Shown one piece after another: positions 24,737-32,481 of a stretch of 32,481 nt of DNA; the first letter of the stretch is position 1; the number at the start of each line of letters is the position of its first letter. Made by a program: the position numbers and the translations under genes. The notes below the pieces were generated by a model. The model was not told the DNA's origin. It saw only the letters and a program-made list of their open reading frames with translations, and ran no database searches. The stretch is from Burkholderiales bacterium UBA1834 (GTDB lineage Bacteria; Pseudomonadota; Gammaproteobacteria; Burkholderiales; Burkholderiaceae_C), in assembly GCA_002339015.1 (NCBI GenBank), contig DDJC01000076.1, positions 149 to 32,629 on the forward strand. Reading direction: 5' to 3'.

Positions 24737-26117
24737 GACTAGCCCTGCAAATGGCGCGCCGCGATCCGGCCTGCGTGCCGTGGCGTCGGCCGCGGCGCTG
24801 ACGGCGGGTTTCCTGACCGGAGCTGCCACGCGTCTGGTGTGGCGCTCGACGCACCGCCTGTACCGCCTGCTGCCCGGTGTGGCCGGTGCCAGCACCAGTG
24901 AGAACCGTCGCGACGAGGGCCCGCCCGACCTTGACGAGCTCTGGCGCGATTTCAACCGCAAGCTCAGCGGCCTGTTCTCGGGCCGTGGCGGCGACGGCGG
25001 CAACCAGGGCGGCAACGGCAGCAACGGTCCCGGCGGCAGCATGTCGCCCGATCCCACCGGCGCGGGCATCGGCATCGGCCTGGTGGCCGGCCTGGTGGTG
25101 CTGGTGTGGCTGGGCAGCGGCTTCTTCATCGTGCAGGAAGGCCAGCAGGCCGTGGTGATGTCCTTCGGGCGCTACAGCCACACTGCCGAAGCCGGCTTCC
25201 AGTGGCGTGGCCCGTACCCCTTCCAGAGCCACGAGATCGTCAATGTCACGCAGCTGCGCTCGCTGGAGGTGGGCAGCGCCACGGTGGAGCAGGGCACGGG
25301 CCTGCGCGACTCGTCCATGCTCACGCGTGATGAGAACATCATCGACATCCAGTTCACCGTGCAGTACCGGCTGGCCGACGCCAAGCAGTACCTGTTCGAA
25401 AACCGCAGTTCGGATGAGGCCGTCAAGCAGGCTGCCGAGTCGGCCGTGCGCGAGATCGTCGGCACCAGCACGATGGACTCCGTGCTCTATGAGAAGCGCG
25501 ATGCCATCGCCACCGAACTGGCCAAGTCCGTGCAAGCTCAGCTCAACAAGATCAAGGCCGGCGTCACGATCGTCAACATCAATGTGCGCAACGTGCAGGC
25601 CCCCGAGCAGGTCCAGGCAGCGTTCGACGATGCCGTCAAGGCCGGCGCCGACCGTGAGCGCCTGAAGAACGAAGGCCAGGCCTACGCCAACGACGTGATC
25701 CCCAAGGCGCAAGGTACTGCCGCGCGCTTGCGCGAGGAGGCCGCGGGCTACGCCGCCCGCGTGGTGGCGCAGGCCGATGGTGATGCGCAGCGTTTCCGGT
25801 CCGTGCTGACCGAGTACCAGAAGGCGCCCACCGTCACGCGTGACCGTCTCTACATCGACAGCATGCAGCAGGTCTACAGCAACGTGACCAAGGTGATGGT
25901 CGATTCGCGCCAGGGCTCGAACCTGCTGTACCTGCCGCTGGACAAGCTGCTGCAGGCCAGCGGCGGCAACGTACAGGCGGCCGGCGCAGCCGGTGCCGCG
26001 GGCAACGCCGCCTCGGTGCCGGAATCGACGACCACCGTGCCCTCGTCCAGCCCCTCGCTGGCCGGTGACGCCCGCTCGCGCGAGAACCTGCGCAGCCGTG
26101 ACCGTGACGCCCGCTGA
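24717..26117 (+). CDS. hflK: FtsH protease modulator HflK
   Basis: 466 residues from ATG 24717, which lies inside the end of hflX; ATG 24684 in frame is possible. HflK and HflC form a membrane cage around FtsH and limit its proteolysis. The recognised start of the family (PPDLDELWRDFNRKLSGLF, near residue 69) comes after about 68 extra residues that include an unusual hydrophobic run at 17-42. A Gly/Asn-rich linker follows, then the known membrane anchor near 117-140 and the SPFH/band-7 domain (VQEGQQAVVMSFGRYSH). A Ser/Ala-rich tail ends the protein. hflC follows after 18 bases. Confidence 0.93.
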   Translation: MDMHNAETSPANGAPRSGLRAVASAAALTAGFLTGAATRLVWRSTHRLYRLLPGVAGASTSENRRDEGPPDLDELWRDFNRKLSGLFSGRGGDGGNQGGNGSNGPGGSMSPDPTGAGIGIGLVAGLVVLVWLGSGFFIVQEGQQAVVMSFGRYSHTAEAGFQWRGPYPFQSHEIVNVTQLRSLEVGSATVEQGTGLRDSSMLTRDENIIDIQFTVQYRLADAKQYLFENRSSDEAVKQAAESAVREIVGTSTMDSVLYEKRDAIATELAKSVQAQLNKIKAGVTIVNINVRNVQAPEQVQAAFDDAVKAGADRERLKNEGQAYANDVIPKAQGTAARLREEAAGYAARVVAQADGDAQRFRSVLTEYQKAPTVTRDRLYIDSMQQVYSNVTKVMVDSRQGSNLLYLPLDKLLQASGGNVQAAGAAGAAGNAASVPESTTTVPSSSPSLAGDARSRENLRSRDRDAR

Positions 26118-26135
26118 GCCCGAAGGAACCCCGAC

Positions 26136-27011
26136 ATGAACCGCATTGGCATCATCGTGGTCGGCGCGCTGCTGGCCCTCATCATCCTGGCGTCCACACT
26201 GTTCGTGGTGGATCAGCGTCAGTTCGCCGTCGTCTACGCCCTGGGCGAAATCAAGGAAGTCGTCAGCGAGCCCGGTCTGAAGTTCAAGCTGCCCGCGCCG
26301 CTGCAGAACGTGGTCATGCTCGACCGCCGCACGCAGACCCTGGACAGTCCCGAATCAAAGCCCATTTTCACGGCCGAGAAGAAGAGCCTGGTGATTGACT
26401 GGCTGCTCAAGTGGCGCATCACCGACCCCAAACTCTTCATCCGCAACCTCGGCACCGACATGCGCAATGCGGAGAACCGCCTGAGCCCCATCGTGCAGGC
26501 CGCGCTCAACGAAGAGGTCACGCGTCGCACCGTGGGTGCCGTCCTCTCCACCGAGCGTGAGAAGGTCATGCAGGGCGTCATCTCCCGTCTGGCGGACGAC
26601 GCCAAGTCTTTTGGCATCGAGATCGTCGACGTGCGCATCAAGCGGGTGGACTTCTCCGTGAGCATCACCGATGCGGTCTACCGCCGCATGCAGTCGGAGC
26701 GCCAGCGCGTGGCCAACGAGCTGCGCTCGCAGGGCGCCGCCGAAGGGGAAAAAATCCGCGCTGATGCCGACCGCCAGCGCGAGATCATCGTGGCCGAAGC
26801 CTACCGTGATGCGCAAAAGCTCAAGGGTGATGGCGATGCCAAGGCCTCGGCCCTGTACGCCGACGCTTTTGGCCGTGACCCGCAGTTCGCACAGTTCTAC
26901 CGCAGCCTGGAGGCCTACCGCAGCACCTTCCGCAGCAAGTCTGATGTGATGGTGCTCGATCCCAGCAGCGATTTCTTCAAGGCCATGCGCAGCTCCGGCG
27001 GCGCCAAATAA
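26136..27011 (+). CDS. hflC: FtsH protease modulator HflC
   Basis: 291 residues, normal for HflC. One N-terminal membrane anchor (residues 4-24, IGIIVVGALLALIILASTLF) is followed by the SPFH/band-7 domain (VVDQRQFAVVYALGEIKEVV) and the helical region ERQRVANELRSQGAAEGEKI that packs against HflK. The C-terminus (FYRSLEAYRSTF, then VLDPSSDFFKAM) is typical. AAGGA at 26123-26127 lies 8 bases upstream of the ATG. Co-transcribed with hflK. Confidence 0.98.
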   Translation: MNRIGIIVVGALLALIILASTLFVVDQRQFAVVYALGEIKEVVSEPGLKFKLPAPLQNVVMLDRRTQTLDSPESKPIFTAEKKSLVIDWLLKWRITDPKLFIRNLGTDMRNAENRLSPIVQAALNEEVTRRTVGAVLSTEREKVMQGVISRLADDAKSFGIEIVDVRIKRVDFSVSITDAVYRRMQSERQRVANELRSQGAAEGEKIRADADRQREIIVAEAYRDAQKLKGDGDAKASALYADAFGRDPQFAQFYRSLEAYRSTFRSKSDVMVLDPSSDFFKAMRSSGGAK

Positions 27012-27035
27012 GCCTTCGGCGCTCGCGATTCCGCC

Positions 27036-27221
27036 ATGGCCGACGCCTTGTGGCTGGCCCTGGGCCTTGTCTTCGTGATCGAGGGCCTGCTGCCGATGAT
27101 CAACCCCGCCGCGTGGCGGCGGGTGTTTGAGCAGGCGCTCGAACTCGATGATGCGCAGTTGCGCCTGGTCGGTATTGGCAGCGTCCTGTGCGGACTGCTC
27201 CTCATCTGGGTGCTGGGCTAG
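27036..27221 (+). CDS. DUF2065 (YjeT-like) small membrane protein
   Basis: 61 residues with two hydrophobic segments (ALWLALGLVFVIEGLLPMI and LVGIGSVLCGLLLIWVLG) joined by the family's AWRRVFEQALELDDAQLRLVG loop. This matches DUF2065, found next to hflC and purA in E. coli (yjeT) and in Burkholderiales. Function is unknown; membrane location is inferred from the segments. It lies 24 bases after hflC and is probably the last gene of the hflX-hflK-hflC message. Confidence 0.9.
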   Translation: MADALWLALGLVFVIEGLLPMINPAAWRRVFEQALELDDAQLRLVGIGSVLCGLLLIWVLG

Positions 27222-27246
27222 GGTGGTCGGGCACCCCGAACGCCGG

Positions 27247-27252
27247 TAGAAT
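27247..27252 (+). promoter_or_regulatory. Candidate -10 element for hisZ
   Basis: TAGAAT lies 28 bases before the hisZ ATG, in a 59-base gap. Five of six bases match the consensus. No convincing -35 is present. Confidence 0.35.
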
Positions 27253-27280
27253 CCCGGTTTTAACCCCCATACGTTTTCCT

Positions 27281-28471
27281 ATGTCGTCTGCTTGGCTGTT
27301 GCCAGAGCACATTGCCGACGTCTTGCCTGCGCAAGCCCGTCGCGTGGAAGAGTTGCGCCGCGTCTGGCTGGATGCGGCGCGTGGCTACGGCTACGAGCTG
27401 GTCATGCCGCCCCTGCTGGAGCATCTCGATTCGCTGCTCACGGGCACCGGGCACGAGCTGGACCTGCGCACCTTCAAGCTGGTTGACCAGCTCAGCGGCC
27501 GTACGCTGGGGGTTCGCGCCGATGCCACGCCCCAAGTGGCCCGCATCGACGCCCATCTGCTCAACCGTGAAGGCCTGACACGCCTGTGCTACTGCGGCCC
27601 CGTGCTGCACACCCGTCCGGCCAGCCCGCAGGCCACCCGCGAGCCGTTGCAGCTGGGCGCCGAGATCTATGGCCATGCCGGCCTGGAAGCCGATCTGGAA
27701 GTGACCGAGCTGGCCCTGGAAGGCTTGCAGGCCGCCGGTGTGACCGGCCTGGTGATCGACCTGGCCGACGTGCGCCTGGTGCAGGGCGTGCTGGCGGGGC
27801 TGGGTCTGTCGGACCTGGATGAGGCTACCCACGCCGCCGTGGTGGCGGCCCTGACCGACAAGGACGTCGGTGAACTGCGTGATCTGTCGCAAGGCCCCCT
27901 GGCCAGCGCATCGAACGCGGCCGACGTGCTGGTGACGCTCACCACGCTGTATGGCGACAACGCTATCCTGGACAAGGCCCGCGGCGTGCTGCCCCGGCAC
28001 CCGCTGGTCGATGCAGCGCTGGACGACCTGGCCTGGCTGTCGCGTCATCTGCGCCAGGCGCAGCCTGATCTGCGGGTGGGTTTCGACCTGTCCGACCTGA
28101 GCGGCTACGCCTACTACAGCGGCACCCGCTTCGCCATCTACGCCGAAGGCCATGCCGATGCCCTGGTGCGCGGTGGCCGCTACGACGAGGTCGGGGCTGT
28201 CTTCGGTCGCCGCCGCCCCGCCGTGGGTTTCAGCCTCGACCTGAAGATCATCGCCGAATTGCTCGCTGGCCGCCAAGGCTTGGCTGTGCGTCCGGCGGTG
28301 CGTGCGCCATGGGGGGATGACCCCGCCTTGCGCCAGGCCGTGCGCGCACTCAGAGGGCAGGGCCACACCGTGGTGTGCGTGCTGCCCGGACACGAACACG
28401 ACGTCCAGGAATTCGACTGCGACCGCGAACTCGCGCTGCTCGATGGACGCTGGCAGGTGCGCCCGCTCTGA
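27281..28471 (+). CDS. hisZ: ATP phosphoribosyltransferase regulatory subunit
   Basis: 396 residues from ATG 27281, which gives the usual start (WLLPEHIADVLPAQARRVEELR). HisZ is a catalytically inactive relative of HisRS that joins the short form of HisG to catalyse and regulate the first step of histidine synthesis. The HisRS-like fold is seen in TFKLVDQLSGRTLGVRADAT, YCGPVLHTRP, LSGYAYYSGTRFAIYAEG and VRGGRYDEVGAVFGRRRP. The anticodon domain of HisS is lacking. The position directly before purA is a Burkholderiales trait. The bases just before the ATG show no strong Shine-Dalgarno. Confidence 0.95.
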   Translation: MSSAWLLPEHIADVLPAQARRVEELRRVWLDAARGYGYELVMPPLLEHLDSLLTGTGHELDLRTFKLVDQLSGRTLGVRADATPQVARIDAHLLNREGLTRLCYCGPVLHTRPASPQATREPLQLGAEIYGHAGLEADLEVTELALEGLQAAGVTGLVIDLADVRLVQGVLAGLGLSDLDEATHAAVVAALTDKDVGELRDLSQGPLASASNAADVLVTLTTLYGDNAILDKARGVLPRHPLVDAALDDLAWLSRHLRQAQPDLRVGFDLSDLSGYAYYSGTRFAIYAEGHADALVRGGRYDEVGAVFGRRRPAVGFSLDLKIIAELLAGRQGLAVRPAVRAPWGDDPALRQAVRALRGQGHTVVCVLPGHEHDVQEFDCDRELALLDGRWQVRPL

Positions 28472-28527
28472 CGACGACTCGTCAGATCCGCACCGCCTCA
28501 ACCCCCTACGCGAAACAGGAATCCGCC

Positions 28528-29889
28528 ATGCAAAGCTCCACCGCGCCTTCGAATGCGTCGGCCCGTCCCGCATCTGCCCGCAATGTCGTGGTCGTCGGCA
28601 CCCAATGGGGTGACGAAGGCAAGGGCAAGGTCGTCGACTGGCTGACCGACCACGCTGCTGCCGTCGTGCGTTTCCAGGGTGGCCACAACGCCGGCCATAC
28701 CCTGGTCATCAACGGCAAGAAGACAGCCCTGCAACTGATTCCCTCCGGCATCATGCGTGAAGGCGTGGCCTGCTACATCGGCAACGGCGTGGTGGTCGAT
28801 CCCACCCATCTGCTGTCGGAAATCGAGCGCCTGGAGGCTGCCGGTCTGAACGTGCGTTCGCGCCTGTTCATCAGCGAATCATGCCCCCTGATCCTGCCGT
28901 TCCACGTCGAGGTGGACAAGGCGCGCGAGGCCCTGCGCGAGACCAGCGGCAGCGGCAAGATCGGCACCACGGGCAAGGGCATCGGCCCGGCCTATGAGGA
29001 CAAGGTTGCCCGCCGCGCCCTGCGCGTGCAGGACTTGAAGCACCCCGATCGCTTCGCCAAGAAGCTGCGTGAACTGCTCGAACTGCACAACTTCTCGCTG
29101 CAGGGCTACCTCAAGGGTAACGCGCTCGAGTTCCAGCCCATCTTCGACCAGGCCATGAAGGTGGCCGAGCAACTGCTGCCCATGCTGGCCGATGTCGGCG
29201 TGGAGATCCATGCCCGCAACGTGGCGGGCGGCAGCGTGCTGTTCGAAGGCGCGCAAGGCACGCTGCTGGACATCGATCACGGCACCTACCCCTACGTCAC
29301 CTCCAGCAACTGCGTCGCCGGCAATGCCGCCGCCGGGTCCGGAGTAGGGCCTGACAAGCTGCACTACATCCTGGGCATCACCAAGGCCTACACCACGCGC
29401 GTGGGCAGCGGCCCCTTCCCGACCGAGCTGGACTGGGAAACCGAAGGCACCGTGGGCTATCACCTGTCCACCGTCGGCCAGGAGCGTGGCACCGTGACCG
29501 GCCGTGCCCGCCGTTGCGGCTGGCTCGATGCGGCCGCGCTCAAGCGTTCGGTGCTGATCAACGGCATCTCGGGCCTGTGCATCACCAAGCTTGACGTGCT
29601 GGATGGCCTCAAGGACATCAACGTCTGCACGGGCTACATGCTCAATGGCCAGCGCGTGGACATTCTGCCGCTGGATGCCGACGACATCATCGCCTGCGAA
29701 CCCATCTATGAAACCTTCCCGGGCTGGGAAGGCACCACTTTCGGCATCACCGAGTGGGACAAGCTGCCGGCCAATGCGCGTGCCTACCTAGAGCGCGTGC
29801 AGGCCTTCATCGGCGCGCCGATCGACATGGTCTCCACCGGTCCCGACCGCGACCACACCATTCTGCTGCGGCATCCCTATAAGGGCTGA
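28528..29889 (+). CDS. purA: Adenylosuccinate synthetase
   Basis: 453 residues, slightly longer than the 430-440 norm because of an 18-residue Ser/Ala-rich N-terminus. PurA joins IMP and aspartate with GTP hydrolysis in AMP synthesis. The GTP-binding loop GTQWGDEGKGK (24-34) carries the catalytic D29, and GGHNAGHT holds the catalytic His. SSGIM-type IMP contacts (PSGIMREGVACYIGNGVV) and TTGKGIGPAYEDK follow. VGSGPFPTEL and RRCGWLDAAALKRSVLING are typical late motifs. CAGGA at 28516-28520 lies 7 bases before the ATG, and upstream starts in frame would fall inside hisZ. Confidence 0.98.
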   Translation: MQSSTAPSNASARPASARNVVVVGTQWGDEGKGKVVDWLTDHAAAVVRFQGGHNAGHTLVINGKKTALQLIPSGIMREGVACYIGNGVVVDPTHLLSEIERLEAAGLNVRSRLFISESCPLILPFHVEVDKAREALRETSGSGKIGTTGKGIGPAYEDKVARRALRVQDLKHPDRFAKKLRELLELHNFSLQGYLKGNALEFQPIFDQAMKVAEQLLPMLADVGVEIHARNVAGGSVLFEGAQGTLLDIDHGTYPYVTSSNCVAGNAAAGSGVGPDKLHYILGITKAYTTRVGSGPFPTELDWETEGTVGYHLSTVGQERGTVTGRARRCGWLDAAALKRSVLINGISGLCITKLDVLDGLKDINVCTGYMLNGQRVDILPLDADDIIACEPIYETFPGWEGTTFGITEWDKLPANARAYLERVQAFIGAPIDMVSTGPDRDHTILLRHPYKG

Positions 29890-29941
29890 GCCGGGTTTCC
29901 GTTTTCCTTCCACTTCTACTTGCATTTCCCTAGGAGTCCCC

Positions 29942-30463
29942 ATGCTCACCGATGATGGCAAACACCTGTACGTGTCCTGGGAGGAGTACCACCAGTTGAC
30001 CGAACGTCTGGCGCTGAAGGTGTATTCCTCGGGATGGGAGTTTGACCAGATCCTGTGCCTTGCCCGGGGTGGCATGCGTCCCGGCGATGTGCTCTCGCGC
30101 ATCTTCGATCGCCCGCTGGGCATCATGTCGACCAGCTCCTACCGCGATGACGGCGGCACGCTGCAGGGACGTCTGGACATGGCCAAGTACATCACCATGC
30201 CCAAGGGCGAACTGGCTGGCCGTGTGCTGCTGGTCGATGACCTGGCCGATTCGGGCGTGACGCTGCGCGCCGTGGTGGATCGCCTGCGTGGCATGCCGGC
30301 GATCACCGAGCTGCGCTCGGCCGTGATCTGGACCAAGGGGGTGTCGAGTTACACACCCGACTACTATGTCGAAACGCTGCCCACCAGCCCCTGGATCCAT
30401 CAGCCCTTCGAAGAGTACGACACACTGCGCCCCGATGCGCTGCTCAAGCGTTATCAGGTCTGA
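29942..30463 (+). CDS. Phosphoribosyltransferase (type I PRTase, Gpt-like)
   Basis: 173 residues with a type I PRTase fold. The PRPP-binding motif is VLLVDDLADSGVTL (95-108). LARGGMRPGDVLSR is the PPi loop region. Resemblance to xanthine/hypoxanthine phosphoribosyltransferases, and the position behind purA, suggest purine salvage, but the base specificity cannot be set from sequence. AGGAG at 29932-29936 precedes the ATG by 5 bases. A strong terminator follows. Confidence 0.9.
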   Translation: MLTDDGKHLYVSWEEYHQLTERLALKVYSSGWEFDQILCLARGGMRPGDVLSRIFDRPLGIMSTSSYRDDGGTLQGRLDMAKYITMPKGELAGRVLLVDDLADSGVTLRAVVDRLRGMPAITELRSAVIWTKGVSSYTPDYYVETLPTSPWIHQPFEEYDTLRPDALLKRYQV

Positions 30464-30494
30464 TGCAGGGGGAGGGGCGCTTCGCTTTGGAGTC

Positions 30495-30520
30495 AAGGCA
30501 GCCTCGTGGCTGCCTTTTTT
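30495..30520 (+). terminator. Strong rho-independent terminator of the purA region
   Basis: A perfect 9-bp stem, AAGGCAGCC (30495-30503) and GGCTGCCTT (30508-30516), with loop TCGT, running straight into a T-run to 30520. It closes transcription after the phosphoribosyltransferase gene. Confidence 0.95.
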
Positions 30521-30539
30521 GGGTTGCAACGGCGTGGGC

Positions 30540-30578
30540 AAAAGACAAAAGCCGCATGACCTTTCGATCATGCGGCTT
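30540..30578 (-). terminator. Terminator of tRNA-Leu copy 1, GNRA-capped
   Basis: On the minus strand an 11-bp stem AAGCCGCATGA/TCATGCGGCTT (30578-30549), extended by a wobble and a C-G pair, is capped by GAAA and followed by TTGTCTTTT. It lies six bases past the CCA end of the tRNA. Confidence 0.9.
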
Positions 30579-30584
30579 GCATCT

Positions 30585-30669
<85 letters not shown>

Positions 30670-31049
30670 AGGTACTTGTTCGACGCTGCGCTGTGTTGCA
30701 GTGCGTCGTCGAGACCAAGACTATAGCATGGCTTTGAATCAATTTCGGCGTCTGCCGTGCGTTTGCGCCACATGTGTGTTGCGCGCATCAGTAGATGACA
30801 TCGCAGGCGGGGCTGTGCACCGTTCTGGCATCGCGGGGGCGCGCCTTGAGGTAATCTGAACGCATGGTGTTTTTGAACGATCCATTGGATCCAGGCCGCG
30901 AAAACCTCGCGGTATCCCGCAGTGCTGACGCATGCACAAAGCGCCATCCATGCCATCCACGCGATGTGTCTCGCAACGAGGCGGCGCTCCAGGCGCCTCA
31001 AGCCCTGAAACTTCTTTCCCGCCATCCCTCTTGGCTTTATCTGGCCAAC
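30670..31049. other. Spacer between the two tRNA-Leu units
   Basis: About 380 bases without a gene I can support. The first ten bases and the TATAGT promoter at 30720-30728 belong to the tRNA copy 1 unit. The remainder includes one small hairpin (CCGCGA/TCGCGG, 30896-30912). Short open frames run through it into the tRNA sequences, but they show no family resemblance. Confidence 0.7.
30720..30728 (-). promoter_or_regulatory. Extended -10 promoter of tRNA-Leu copy 1
   Basis: Minus strand TGCTATAGT is an extended -10 element about 51 bases before the tRNA. It sits in a 17-base block (30713-30729) repeated exactly at 31247-31263. No good -35 is found at 17-18 bases. Confidence 0.5.
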
Positions 31050-31087
31050 AAAGACAAAAGCCGCATGACCTTGCGATCATGCGGCTT
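31050..31087 (-). terminator. Terminator of tRNA-Leu copy 2, GNRA-capped
   Basis: The same 11-bp stem as in copy 1 (31087-31058), here capped by GCAA instead of GAAA, followed by TTGTCTTT on the minus strand. Confidence 0.9.
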
Positions 31088-31092
31088 GCATC

Positions 31093-31177
<85 letters not shown>

Positions 31178-31253
31178 AGGTACTTGTCTTCAGCAATCCC
31201 TTCAAACAACTTGTGTGAAAACAATTTGTTTGCAGTGATCAGCGAAGACCAAG

Positions 31254-31283
31254 ACTATAGCATCAAAATTACAAGCATGACAA
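31254..31283 (-). promoter_or_regulatory. Promoter of tRNA-Leu copy 2
   Basis: Minus strand TTGTCA (31283-31278) and TATAGT (31259-31254) are 18 bases apart, with TGC just before the -10. This is the best promoter in the window. The -35 overlaps the second base of the rnr ATG, and the -10 TATA can also be read on the plus strand as TATAGC toward rnr. Confidence 0.65.
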
Positions 31284-32481
31284 GTAAAACGCAACTTTCC
31301 GTGAACCTCATGAGTGAAATCGAGGGCACGGTGCAAGGCCACCGCGACGGCCACGGCTTCGTGGTCAGCGACGATGGCGCCTCCAGCATTTACCTTTCCC
31401 CCCAGGAGATGCGCTCCGTGCTGCACCGCGACCGTGTGCGCGCCAAGGTGCTGCGCTTCGATAGAAAGGGGCGGCCCGAAGGCCAGGTGCTGAGCATCAT
31501 CGAGCGCCGCAAGACTCCCATCATCGGCCGCCTGCTGCATGAAGGCGGCGTCTGGCTCGTGGCGCCTGAAGACCGCCGTTACGGCCAGGACATCCTCATC
31601 CCTCCCAAGGCCATTGCCAGTGCGCAGGCCGGGCAGGTGGTGGCCGTTGAGCTCACCGAGGCGCCGTCGCTGCATGCGCAGCCCGTCGGCCGCGTCAGCG
31701 AAGTGCTTGGCGGTATCGACGATCCCGGCATGGAGATCGAGATCGCGGTTCGCAAGTACGAGGTGCCGCACAAATTCGGTGACGACGTGCTGGCTCAGAC
31801 GGCCAAGCTGCCTGACAAGGTCCGCCCGGCAGACCGAAAGGGGCGCATCGACCTGACCGACGTGCCGCTTGTCACCATCGACGGCGAGGATGCTCGCGAC
31901 TTCGACGATGCCGTGTACTGCGAGCCCGCCGCCTTGGGCCGCAGCAAGAAGCCCAACGGCTGGCGCGTGCTGGTGGCCATCGCGGACGTGAGTCACTACG
32001 TCAAGCCCGGCGAGCCGCTGGACCGAGAGGCCTACGAGCGCGCTACCTCCGTCTACTTCCCGCGCCGCGTGATCCCCATGCTGCCGGAGAAGCTCTCCAA
32101 CGGGCTGTGCTCGCTCAACCCTGAGGTCGATCGCTTGTCCATGGTCTGCGACATGCTGATCACGGCCGAGGGCGAGATCCACGCCTACCAGTTCTTCCCT
32201 GCGGTGATCTGCTCGCACGCGCGCTTCACCTACAACGAGGTGGCCGCCATCATCGGCAACACGCGTGGCCCCGAAGCCCAGCGCCGTGCAGAGCTGGTGC
32301 CGCACCTGCTGAACCTGTACGACGTGTACCGGGCTTTGCTGAAGGGCCGTGGTGTGCGTGGTGCGGTGGATTTCGATACCACCGAAACGCAGATCGTCTG
32401 TGACGACAATGGCCGCATCGCCAAGATCGTGCCGCGCACGCGGACCGAGGCGCATCGCCTGATCGAGGAATGCATGCTGGC
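31277..32481 (+). CDS. rnr: Ribonuclease R, 5' part (runs off the window)
   Basis: Open from ATG 31277 to the window end, over 401 codons, with no stop. ATG 31310 is an alternative; neither has a Shine-Dalgarno. RNase R is a processive 3'-5' exoribonuclease that degrades structured RNA and acts in rRNA and tmRNA quality control. Two cold-shock/OB domains come first (EIEGTVQGHRDGHGFVV and TPIIGRLLHEGGVWLV). The RNB catalytic motif DGEDARDFDDAV gives D202, D208, D210 and D211, matching E. coli D272, D278, D280 and D281 shifted by 70. YFPRRVIPMLPEKLSNGLCS is typical. The 70-residue offset means the N-terminal helix-turn-helix region of E. coli RNase R is absent. Confidence 0.95.
   Translation, partial: MTSKTQLSVNLMSEIEGTVQGHRDGHGFVVSDDGASSIYLSPQEMRSVLHRDRVRAKVLRFDRKGRPEGQVLSIIERRKTPIIGRLLHEGGVWLVAPEDRRYGQDILIPPKAIASAQAGQVVAVELTEAPSLHAQPVGRVSEVLGGIDDPGMEIEIAVRKYEVPHKFGDDVLAQTAKLPDKVRPADRKGRIDLTDVPLVTIDGEDARDFDDAVYCEPAALGRSKKPNGWRVLVAIADVSHYVKPGEPLDREAYERATSVYFPRRVIPMLPEKLSNGLCSLNPEVDRLSMVCDMLITAEGEIHAYQFFPAVICSHARFTYNEVAAIIGNTRGPEAQRRAELVPHLLNLYDVYRALLKGRGVRGAVDFDTTETQIVCDDNGRIAKIVPRTRTEAHRLIEECML

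Noticed and set aside
31202..32455. 417-codon open frame on the minus strand
   Set aside because: It is the antisense shadow of rnr, whose own frame is open to the window end and carries complete catalytic motifs.

Overview
The window is a compact, GC-rich (roughly two-thirds G+C by eye) stretch of bacterial core chromosome. Gene content and order point to a betaproteobacterium of the order Burkholderiales, most likely a Comamonadaceae or Leptothrix/Aquabacterium-type lineage. The main evidence is the run hfq-hflX-hflK-hflC-DUF2065-hisZ-purA-phosphoribosyltransferase-tRNA-Leu-rnr, joined to rlmN-pilF-rodZ-ispG-hisS-yfgM-bamB-der. The genus call is inference. I see no insertion sequence, prophage, CRISPR array, toxin-antitoxin pair or defence system.

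Layout. 1-3153: end of glyQ, glyS, gmhB (heptose for LPS) and a possible 37-codon ORF that overlaps gmhB and the next gene by ATGA at both ends. 3150-5190: a YgjP-type zinc metallopeptidase, convergent with and overlapping an MBL-fold hydrolase. 5312-7929: a beta-carbonic anhydrase and aceK, closed by a symmetrical terminator. 8004-10071: bamD (minus) diverging from rluD (plus). 10336-13350: scpB and rluB, both with long low-complexity extensions. 13433-18238: ndk, rlmN, pilF, rodZ and ispG, tightly packed and partly overlapping. 18302-22989: a possible 31-codon leader ORF, then hisS, yfgM, bamB and der. 23163-28471: hfq, hflX, hflK, hflC, a DUF2065 protein and hisZ. 28528-30463: purA and a phosphoribosyltransferase, followed by a strong terminator. 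30540-31283: two identical minus-strand tRNA-Leu(CAG) genes, each with its own promoter and terminator. 31277-end: the 5' part of rnr on the plus strand, with no stop before the window ends.

Functionally the genes cover translation (glyQS, hisS, tRNA-Leu, rluB, rluD, rlmN, der, hflX), outer-membrane assembly (bamB, bamD, yfgM, gmhB), cell shape and pili (rodZ, pilF), RNA metabolism (hfq, rnr), membrane protein quality control (hflKC), chromosome segregation (scpB) and central metabolism (ndk, purA, hisZ, ispG, aceK, can).

I found no convincing new system. The points most worth a second look are small: two unannotated short ORFs in translational-coupling positions, two divergent gene pairs that seem to share one symmetrical -10 element, the duplicated tRNA-Leu units with GNRA-capped terminators, and unusual extensions on RluB, ScpB and HflK.
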